A stretch of DNA of 53,594 nucleotides from Legionella sp. Lineage in GTDB: Bacteria; Pseudomonadota; Gammaproteobacteria; Legionellales; Legionellaceae. Position 1 is the first letter of the stretch. Each line of letters opens with the position of its first letter. Made by a program: the position numbers and the translations under genes. The stretch spans positions 1-53,594 of the forward strand of contig JACCWN010000070.1 of assembly GCA_013697625.1 (NCBI GenBank). Direction: 5' to 3'. Shown in pieces: positions 25,862-33,347 of the stretch. The notes beneath the pieces are model-generated. The model was not told the origin of the DNA. It was given only the letters and a program-made list of their open reading frames with translations, and did no database searches.

Positions 25862-28132
25862 ATGAAATCTTTGCCTATAGAGGATAAAATTTCTTCGAAA
25901 TATGTACTGATGAATTTTTTGCTTGTTATTTTCTGTTTGTATATAGCTAGGGAAGTGTTCATTCCTATAGCTTTGGCTATCCTTTTAAGCTTCGTTTTAA
26001 TGTCTATGATAGATTGTTTATATTCATATAGAATTCCAAGAATTTTGGCCATCCCTTTAAGTGTTCTATTTGTATTTCTTTTGTTTACCTTACTGAGCTG
26101 GGCTGTTTATGTGCAAATAGGTAACCTTACTCATAATTTACCCAGTTATGAATCCAATGTTCGTTTAAAAGTTCAAAAGATCAATACACTGCACGAATAC
26201 ATATCTTCAAATTTAAATGAGGTCAGAACTGCATTAAAAGAAGAGACCCAGCCTACTTTGGTTGATAAAAATAGTACAACCACACCCATTCCAGTAGTCT
26301 TGCATTCAAACAAACAATCTTTTTTTTCCCAAATAGTACAACTAAGTCCAATCCTTAGTCCCATCCTAAGCCCCTTGGGGACTATGTTATTAACCATCGT
26401 TTTTTTACTTTATATTTTGTTTAATCGTCAAGATTTACGTGAAAGGTTGATTCTTCTGATTAGTCAGGATGATTTAAATTTAGCTACTCAAGCAATAGAT
26501 GATACCGCAAGTAGGATTACACAATATCTGTTATCCAATCTTTGCACCAATGGAATTTTAGGGGCCGTTATTGGCCTAGGATTATATATTATAGGGGTTC
26601 CCAATGCCCTGCTTTGGGGGATATTGACCATATTTTTAAGATTTATTCCTTTTTTAGGGGTCTGGATTTCAGCCTCTTTTCCTCTTATCTTGGCCTTTGC
26701 TGTTGATCCTGGCTGGTCGATGCTAATAATGACTATTGGTTTATATATTGTTGCAGAGTTTGCAACCAATTATCTTTTGGAACCCAGATTATATGGAGCC
26801 AGCACAGGTTTATCTAGTATCTCGGTCATGGCAGCTTCTGTATTTTGGACTTGGCTTTGGGGTATTGTAGGCTTGTTTTTATCTGTTCCTTTGACCGTGT
26901 GTATATTCATGCTGGGAAAGTATGTAGCCGGATTAGAATTTTTAGAGATTATTCTAAGTAGTGATCCTTCATTAAAACCGCCCAGTCATTTATATCAACG
27001 TTTACTTGCTAGAGATGAGGGGGAAATTTTAAAAATATGCACCGATTTTATTAAAAAAAATACTCTCATTGATTACTATGATCAGTTATTAATTCCAACT
27101 TTAACATTGGCTAAAAGAGATCATTTTAATGGAACCTTAGCAGAACATCGCCAACAATTTATTTTAGAAAACGCTCAAGATTTAATCGATATAGTCAAAT
27201 ATAGCTCTGAAAACAGTATTAAAGAGCCTCCTGACAATATGTCAGGCATCATTTGTATATCGGCACGCGATGAATTTGATGAACTTGTTGCTAAAATGCT
27301 GGCTAATTGCCTCAATAGTGAAGGTATATCTGTGGTCGTGATTGAATGCATAGCTTCAAGTGAAGATATTAAAAAATTCTTAAAAACCCACAATCAGCCT
27401 ATTTGTATCTCCTCGCTTCCACCCTATGCGATTAGCCCTGCCCGCCATTTATTTAAAAAAATTAGAAACAATCATACCCTTGCAAAGATAATTATTGGAA
27501 TATGGGGTGCAGGTTGTTCTGGCGTTTCACATTTACAGTCTGCCTGGGAAGGAAGCGAAGGTATAGTTGTCACTTTAAAAGAGACAGTTTTACAAACAAA
27601 ACTTTTGCTAGGATTGGATCAGCAAAACTCTGTCACTAAAGGCAACATAGAGTCAGACCAGCAAAAGCTATTAGCCAAAGTCAATAGAGAATTTGCCAAA
27701 ATCCCAGCATCTGAATTGTCTTTGACAGTATTGAAAAAAATCGCTAGAACTGTCGATGTGCCTCTTTCTTTAATTTCATTACTAGAAATAGATTCATACT
27801 TTTGGAGGTCTAATACTGGGATACTCCCAACGATTAATGAAGCACAAGAAAACTTGCGCCAAAGTGCTGCCTGTAAGTATGTCGTCTCAAATAATGAGAC
27901 GCTCTTAGTACCTAACCTTAAAAAAGATTCACGTTTCAACACAGACACCTGGTTAGCAGACAGAGGTATCTTGTTTTTTGCGGGTATTCCTTTGCTATCT
28001 GAGGCTGAACATGTGGTTGGAATTTTATGTGTCATTGATACCAAATCTCGTGAAATGAGTAGGCAGGATCTATTCATGTTAGAAGCCCTTGCCAAGGTAT
28101 TTATGAAAAAAATTCTCTCAGATAAAAAGTGA
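25862..28132 (+). CDS. AI-2E/PerM-family membrane protein fused to a Rossmann-like and a GAF domain
   Basis: 756 residues from ATG 25862 (GGGGAAC upstream; ATG-like start at 25820 is less likely). Residues about 12-355 (this start) are a PerM/AI-2E permease: paired N-terminal helices, a soluble insert, the family block LLWGILTIFLRFIPFLGVWI, then EFATNYLLEPRLYGASTGLS and SVPLTVCIFML. Residues about 455-590 form an alpha/beta domain (GIICISARDEFDELVAKML, AKIIIGIWGAG) like B12-binding-type Rossmann folds but without the cobalamin-binding H. Residues about 625-750 resemble a GAF domain (DVPLSLISLLE, LLVPNLKKDSRF, GIPLLSEAEHVVGILCVID). The family exports small signals or ions. The added sensor-like domains suggest gated transport (inference). 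Confidence 0.78.
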   Translation: MKSLPIEDKISSKYVLMNFLLVIFCLYIAREVFIPIALAILLSFVLMSMIDCLYSYRIPRILAIPLSVLFVFLLFTLLSWAVYVQIGNLTHNLPSYESNVRLKVQKINTLHEYISSNLNEVRTALKEETQPTLVDKNSTTTPIPVVLHSNKQSFFSQIVQLSPILSPILSPLGTMLLTIVFLLYILFNRQDLRERLILLISQDDLNLATQAIDDTASRITQYLLSNLCTNGILGAVIGLGLYIIGVPNALLWGILTIFLRFIPFLGVWISASFPLILAFAVDPGWSMLIMTIGLYIVAEFATNYLLEPRLYGASTGLSSISVMAASVFWTWLWGIVGLFLSVPLTVCIFMLGKYVAGLEFLEIILSSDPSLKPPSHLYQRLLARDEGEILKICTDFIKKNTLIDYYDQLLIPTLTLAKRDHFNGTLAEHRQQFILENAQDLIDIVKYSSENSIKEPPDNMSGIICISARDEFDELVAKMLANCLNSEGISVVVIECIASSEDIKKFLKTHNQPICISSLPPYAISPARHLFKKIRNNHTLAKIIIGIWGAGCSGVSHLQSAWEGSEGIVVTLKETVLQTKLLLGLDQQNSVTKGNIESDQQKLLAKVNREFAKIPASELSLTVLKKIARTVDVPLSLISLLEIDSYFWRSNTGILPTINEAQENLRQSAACKYVVSNNETLLVPNLKKDSRFNTDTWLADRGILFFAGIPLLSEAEHVVGILCVIDTKSREMSRQDLFMLEALAKVFMKKILSDKK

Positions 28133-28229
28133 ATTTGACTCTGTGTGTCTGAATTGCATTGTCTTTAGTAAACACTTGGGGCTATTTTTACCTATACTTA
28201 AGTTGATTTATAACTTATTGGAGAAACTT

Positions 28230-28373
28230 ATGGACAAAGAAAAGAAAGAGGTTTCCTGCAAAATCAAAAAAAAAATAAAAGATAAAAAAAGTGATGAAAA
28301 AAAAATAGATAAAGAATTAGATGACAAACTAAAAGATACGTTTCCTGCAAGTGATCCAGTGACTAAATATTAG
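28230..28373 (+). CDS. Small lysine-rich protein with FPASDP tail
   Basis: 47 residues, with GGAG seven nt before ATG 28230. The first 30 residues are extremely Lys-rich (KKEVSCKIKKKIKDKKSDEK) and helical. The end, LDDKLKDTFPASDPVTKY, carries the motif L(R/K)DTFPASDP seen at the C-terminus of many small stress-associated bacterial proteins. Function unknown. It may be co-transcribed with the upstream transporter. Confidence 0.6.
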   Translation: MDKEKKEVSCKIKKKIKDKKSDEKKIDKELDDKLKDTFPASDPVTKY

Positions 28374-28453
28374 TTTTAATGATGGGGGTCTGCTTACATT
28401 CTTTAGGCGGGGCTATTTGCCTTTGCAAGTAACCATGATTCCAGAAGTATATT

Positions 28454-30541
28454 TTAATAGCCTCTCCATACCCCATCCCAATCAGATGGAAGTTGGTTTT
28501 TTTGAAACTGTTCGCAACGCTTTATAAAAATCGGCGCGAGGCAGTCTCCTGGGTACACCTGTAGTGCTTGTAAAAATGTATCTATGGCAACTTCCCAATT
28601 CTGCTTTTGATAGGCTGCAAAACCTTCCTCAAACAAAGGCTGATAGGCAGTGAAATCAAAAGATAACTCGGATGGATTTTCTGCCATAAGTTCATATATT
28701 AAATATCCTCCGGATTTTCCTTTGATGGCCGTTATATCAATTTTCCTAAAAACAAATAAGGAACCAACCAATTTTACAACTTGGTCACTGGCGATGATGG
28801 ATGTCCCATAAACTTTATTCAGACCCTCTAGCCGGCTAGTCACGTTGATATTATCGCCCATTGCTGTATAGTTCATTCGCTCAATAGAGCCCACGTTTCC
28901 AACAATGACATCTCCAGTATGTATGCCATACCTTGTAATAAAAGGGGTCTTGCCTTGCTGTGTCCACTGCTCATTTAATTGGTTTACTTTATTGCGACAA
29001 AGTATGGCCGTGCGACAGGCATGTTCGCAATGATTGATGTCTTCCAAGGGCGCGTTCCAAAAAGCCATAATAGAATCGCCAATAAATTTATCAATGGTAC
29101 CTAATTGGGTGGAAATGATGCCTGATATATTTTCTAAATATTCAGATAAATCTTTCATCAATTGATCCGGGGACATGACTTCTGAAAGTTGTGTAAAATT
29201 TCTAATATCGCTAAAAAGAATACTGAGGGTTCTGATGTCACCCCCTAAATGAATGTCTTGCCCACTTTGAATCAATTGTTGAACTAAATTTGCAGGCAGG
29301 TATTTTTTAAAAGATCGCAAATTCATTTTCATGGAATAAATCGCATTAGCCAATAAATACACTTCGCTGATAACAGAGTCTACTTTTTCTCCGTCAAATT
29401 GAAAATTCTTTATTTTATTGGTTTCATCAACCAACATATTAATTCTGTTAGTCACCAATTTAGAAAAAATAGAAGCTATCAAAATGCCACAAATGACTAT
29501 AATAATACCCAAAATTTTCATCAAATCACTTTTACGTTGTATATCGCCTGTAAAATCTTCTTCAGGTACAACAACACCAACTTTCCAATTATACGCAGCA
29601 ACTTTAAGTATCTCCTCCGGAACTTTCACAAAATTGGCAACATACCGTTTGTGGTTATAGGTAAAAGTAAAAGAAGTTTTTTTATGTTTTTTATACTCTG
29701 TAAGGGCTACAGCTACCCAAGGCTTATTTATTTTTTGCAGAGTATTTAGAGAATCTCTACCTAGTTCTTGGTGCATTTCTTTATTCATTCCAGGAAAAGC
29801 AATTAATTCATCTTGACCATTGATAAGGAAGGGAACACCTTCCTTGCCAATTTTGAGTGTTTTCAAAAAAGCGGAAGTTCCTTCCATGGAAATATTTACT
29901 GTAAAAACGCCATATAATTGCCCTGTTTTGGTAAATACAGGTGTTACAGCAGAGGTCGTGAGATTTTTATTAGGAGAAGAAAGAAAAACATCTGTCCAAA
30001 TCAGCTCTTTGGCATCTACTGCTGCATTCCAGGAAGGATTGGTTCTTAGATCAATGGCAGGAACTGAAAGGGTTTTAATGATTTTATTATTGTGATCTCT
30101 GAAAAATTGTAAACCAAGGGGTGGAAGTGCAAAGGGTTTAAGTACAGCAGTTGAATAAGTCCCATTAGGTTCAAGAAAAGTAGATATACTGTCTCCTTGT
30201 GCATTCACCCAAGAGATCAACCTCGAAGGGGTTTTGAGCTGAAATTTTGTAGTATTCTGAGCTGCTATAAGTAAATATTCTACCAGTTGGTCTTCGACTA
30301 TAAAGCCATTTTCAAGCAAGGACTTTGAGACATGGCATAATACTTCTGGGGCATTGCCTTTTAACTTTAATTCTTGGATTATAATTTTTGAGTTATCTTT
30401 CAATAGGTTAGTTGAGGTAAAGGTTATTACATGTGATAAAACTAAAGATTGTAAGGTGATAAGCAGAGACATTAATAGAATGAAGGTTATAACATAAAGG
30501 GAAAGAATGCTTATACGCAATGTGATCTTATTAAAGTTCAT
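28454..30541 (-). CDS. Membrane adenylate cyclase with extracytoplasmic Cache sensor
   Basis: 695 residues, with GAGGAAAG before the ATG. Transmembrane helix 1 (about 12-38), a periplasmic double-Cache-like region (about 40-335; WVNAQGDSISTFLEPNG, DVFLSSPNKNLTTSAVTPVF, YGVFTVNISMEG), helix 2 (about 342-362), a HAMP-like linker and a class III cyclase domain (about 435-620). Metal-binding Asp in ILFSDIRNFTQLSE and in IDKFIGDSIMAFWNAP (the K of DKFIGD is the adenine-recognising Lys), with YTAMGDNINVTSRLEGLN giving the D that favours ATP over GTP. The C-terminus has a TPR-like helical pair. Expected to make cAMP in response to an extracellular ligand. Monocistronic. Confidence 0.85.
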   Translation of the reverse strand: MNFNKITLRISILSLYVITFILLMSLLITLQSLVLSHVITFTSTNLLKDNSKIIIQELKLKGNAPEVLCHVSKSLLENGFIVEDQLVEYLLIAAQNTTKFQLKTPSRLISWVNAQGDSISTFLEPNGTYSTAVLKPFALPPLGLQFFRDHNNKIIKTLSVPAIDLRTNPSWNAAVDAKELIWTDVFLSSPNKNLTTSAVTPVFTKTGQLYGVFTVNISMEGTSAFLKTLKIGKEGVPFLINGQDELIAFPGMNKEMHQELGRDSLNTLQKINKPWVAVALTEYKKHKKTSFTFTYNHKRYVANFVKVPEEILKVAAYNWKVGVVVPEEDFTGDIQRKSDLMKILGIIIVICGILIASIFSKLVTNRINMLVDETNKIKNFQFDGEKVDSVISEVYLLANAIYSMKMNLRSFKKYLPANLVQQLIQSGQDIHLGGDIRTLSILFSDIRNFTQLSEVMSPDQLMKDLSEYLENISGIISTQLGTIDKFIGDSIMAFWNAPLEDINHCEHACRTAILCRNKVNQLNEQWTQQGKTPFITRYGIHTGDVIVGNVGSIERMNYTAMGDNINVTSRLEGLNKVYGTSIIASDQVVKLVGSLFVFRKIDITAIKGKSGGYLIYELMAENPSELSFDFTAYQPLFEEGFAAYQKQNWEVAIDTFLQALQVYPGDCLAPIFIKRCEQFQKNQLPSDWDGVWRGY

Positions 30542-30904
30542 GCTTTCCTCTATAAGCAGCTAACACTGCATTTAGCAAGCTTCATTGAATATCTATCCAA
30601 ATTACATGTAGGTTGGCCTTGGAGCAACAAGTTCTTTCAAATCATAAAATAATTCCCTCAAGACCTAACTTACAAAAAAATATACAGATATAAAAGTAAA
30701 TTTAATTCCCTAAAGTACAGTATATAACATAATGAATAAAATACCTTAGTAGGCAAAATGGTAGGTTTTTTATGTAAAAAATAGATGCTTTTTTTGTGAA
30801 GCAGCTCCTTGGGATCCTCTCTATAATAAATATGTTATAAAATTAAACTAAAAGTGGTATTCTATAGCCTTAATAAAAGTTAAAGACCATAAAGAAGAGA
30901 CTTA
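30542..30904. promoter_or_regulatory. Divergent promoter region of the cyclase and dbpA genes
   Basis: 363 nt, A+T-rich. TATAAT at 30822-30827 is a plausible -10 for dbpA, leaving a 5' leader of about 70 nt; no good -35 is at the usual distance. T-rich blocks (30755-30795) precede it. No coding frame recognised. Confidence 0.35.
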
Positions 30905-32317
30905 ATGCAACCTGATGCCAGCTACCCACAATCAACCTTCGACCGCTTGCCCTTGCGGCCTGAGCTTCTCAAAAGCCTTGCATCACTAGAATATGTAGCC
31001 ATGACCCCCATTCAAGCACAAACGCTGCCAATCATACTCAACCAGGGTGATGTTCTTGCGGGTGCAAAAACAGGCAGTGGGAAAACTGCAGCCTTTGGTT
31101 TGTGTTTATTAAATGATATCAAGCTTTCTTTTTTTGGAGTGCAAGGCTTGGTTCTTTGTCCTACCCGAGAATTGGCAGAGCAAGTATGCCAGGCCATTCG
31201 TCGTTTAGGCTGTATGTTACCTAATGTCAAAATTGTTAATTTGTCAGGTGGTATCCCCATGAAATTTCAACTTGATTCATTAAGGCACGGGGCACACATC
31301 ATTGTGGGGACACCAGGTAGGGTACTAAAACACTTAAAAAATGCCTCTTTGGATTTGAAGCAAATTAAAACCATCGTCTTAGATGAAGCTGATAGAATGT
31401 TAGATATGGGGTTTTTTGATGACATTTCTAGCATATTGTCTTCTTGCTCCAAAAAACGTCAAACCTTGTTGTTTTCTGCCACCTACCCTGAACAAATAAA
31501 GCAGTTGGCCCAGCAGTTTATGATAAATCCACAAACAGTAATCATTCAAGACTGTGCGCAGGAAATGGACATAGAGCAACGTTTTTATGAAGTGGCCAAT
31601 CAAGAGCTTAAATTTTCTTTATTGACATCCTTATTGTATCACTACAAACCCACCTCAACCTTGATTTTTTGTAATACAAAGCAGCAGACTACAACTGTAA
31701 GGGACAAGCTGTGTCAAGAAGGCTTTAGTGCACTTGCTTTGAATGGGGATATGGAACAGATGGACCGTGATATGGCTGTGTTGTGTTTTGCAAATCAAAG
31801 TTGTTCTATCCTAGTAGCTACAGATGTTGCGGCTAGAGGGCTAGATATAAAAGAGCTTCCATGTGTAATTAATTTCGAGCTTGCTTTTGATGCTGATGTT
31901 CATATACACCGTATTGGTAGAACAGGGCGCGCAGGACATAAGGGTGTAGCATTGAGTATCACCACCCCTGCCGATGCACACCGCATCCGCGCCATTGAAG
32001 ACAACCATGCGCTTGCTATTATTTGGGGCACTCCCCAGGAAGTATCAACCAACAAAAGAATCAAACTAATACCTGAGATGGTTACCTTATGCCTGGATGC
32101 TGGTAAAAGAGATAAAATTCGACCAGGAGATATCCTTGGAGCTCTAACCAAAGATGCGGGATTGGCTGTGGGTACAATAGGCAAGATCAACATCACCCTG
32201 ATGCATTCTTATGTAGCAATTCACCGCAGTCAAGCAGACACAGCTTTTCAATATTTACAAAATGGCAAGCTGAAAGGGCGAAAGGTTACTGTTAGTAGAG
32301 TCAAGCAAAGATCATAA
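30905..32317 (+). CDS. dbpA: DEAD-box ATP-dependent RNA helicase DbpA
   Basis: 470 residues. Helicase motifs in order: Q motif MTPIQAQTLP, Walker A AGAKTGSGKTAAF, Ia PTRELAEQ, GG (LSGGIPM), Ib TPGRVLKHL, DEAD-box VLDEADRMLDMGF, SAT, then LIFCNTKQQ, VATDVAARGLDI and HRIGRTGRAG. The C-terminal 75 residues (KIRPGDILGALTKDAGLA, IGKINITLMHSYVAI, LKGRKVTVSRV) are the DbpA-type RRM that binds hairpin 92 of 23S rRNA. This identifies a 50S subunit assembly helicase. Length is normal (about 460). An alpha/beta hydrolase gene follows after 41 nt, probably in the same transcript. Confidence 0.92.
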   Translation: MQPDASYPQSTFDRLPLRPELLKSLASLEYVAMTPIQAQTLPIILNQGDVLAGAKTGSGKTAAFGLCLLNDIKLSFFGVQGLVLCPTRELAEQVCQAIRRLGCMLPNVKIVNLSGGIPMKFQLDSLRHGAHIIVGTPGRVLKHLKNASLDLKQIKTIVLDEADRMLDMGFFDDISSILSSCSKKRQTLLFSATYPEQIKQLAQQFMINPQTVIIQDCAQEMDIEQRFYEVANQELKFSLLTSLLYHYKPTSTLIFCNTKQQTTTVRDKLCQEGFSALALNGDMEQMDRDMAVLCFANQSCSILVATDVAARGLDIKELPCVINFELAFDADVHIHRIGRTGRAGHKGVALSITTPADAHRIRAIEDNHALAIIWGTPQEVSTNKRIKLIPEMVTLCLDAGKRDKIRPGDILGALTKDAGLAVGTIGKINITLMHSYVAIHRSQADTAFQYLQNGKLKGRKVTVSRVKQRS

Positions 32318-32358
32318 CCCCTGCAATTATTAACCTATTTGTAGCTACAGGAGCGCTG

Positions 32359-33162
32359 ATGAAACAACTTCTTATAGTTTGTGGTCTAGTACTTATCATC
32401 TTATGGTTGTTATTTTATATTTTTCAGCGTCATTTGGTCTATATCCCCTCATCCCAGCTACCCAATTTAAATAAACATAAAATCAACGGATTACAAACTG
32501 TATCCTTGCACACCAGTGATGGTCTAAAATTATTATCTTGGTACAAACCCGCTTTGTTAAACCAACCTACCTTACTGTTTCTTCATGGCAACGCTGGAAA
32601 TATAGAAGATAGATTATTTTTGGCCAAAGATTTTTTTCTTGAAGGATTTGGTGTCTTGTTACTAGAATATCGGGGATATGGGGGTAATCAAGGTAAGCCC
32701 TCGGAACTTGGGTTTTATACAGATGCTCGGGCTGGGTTGAATTTTCTACATAAACTTGGCATCAAATCAGATCAAATAGTTTTATATGGCGAATCTCTAG
32801 GTACTGGTGTTGCCACTCAAATGGCCACTGAGGATAGCTTCTGCGCTTTGGTTTTGCAATCAGCTTACACTTCTTTGCCAGATTTAGCACACTATCATTA
32901 CCCTTGGATATGGATGAAACCCTGGGATAAGTTTGATTCTATAAGCAAGATTGGCAAAATTAAAACACCTTTATTAAGTTTGCATGCAAAAAAAGATACC
33001 ATTGTGCCTTATGCACTTGGACTTGAAGTATTCCAGAAAGCACAGTCTCCAAAATTAATGATATCTTTTGAAAACATGAACCATAATGACCTATGGCATG
33101 CGCCTAAATTTGCCCAACAAGTCAATGAGTTTATTAAAAACCATTGTCATAAGGATTTTTAA
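32359..33162 (+). CDS. Membrane-anchored alpha/beta hydrolase (ABHD13/Bem46-like)
   Basis: 267 residues, with AGGAG before the ATG. The first 24 residues are an uncleaved signal anchor (MKQLLIVCGLVLIILWLLFY). The hydrolase domain has FLHGNAGNIEDR (oxyanion hole), LLEYRGYGGNQGKPSE, the nucleophile elbow YGESLGTGVA (Ser), Asp in LLSLHAKKDTIVP and His in MNHNDLWH. This pattern is the YfhR/ABHD13/Bem46 group, serine hydrolases or depalmitoylase-like enzymes at the inner membrane. Substrate unknown. Confidence 0.85.
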   Translation: MKQLLIVCGLVLIILWLLFYIFQRHLVYIPSSQLPNLNKHKINGLQTVSLHTSDGLKLLSWYKPALLNQPTLLFLHGNAGNIEDRLFLAKDFFLEGFGVLLLEYRGYGGNQGKPSELGFYTDARAGLNFLHKLGIKSDQIVLYGESLGTGVATQMATEDSFCALVLQSAYTSLPDLAHYHYPWIWMKPWDKFDSISKIGKIKTPLLSLHAKKDTIVPYALGLEVFQKAQSPKLMISFENMNHNDLWHAPKFAQQVNEFIKNHCHKDF

Positions 33163-33347
33163 ACACGCGGAATATAGCAATTATGTTGATTTAAGACTAT
33201 AGATATCGTGCATAAAGCAGGGTAAGTTGCAAATTTGAAGTATTTTATGTTTTCAAATTAGATACGCTTGCCTAGTCCTTTCCGAAAATCAATGCTTTCC
33301 ACAAAAAATTGCAGTAACATTCACCCATTGTTATCACTAAGTGACTT

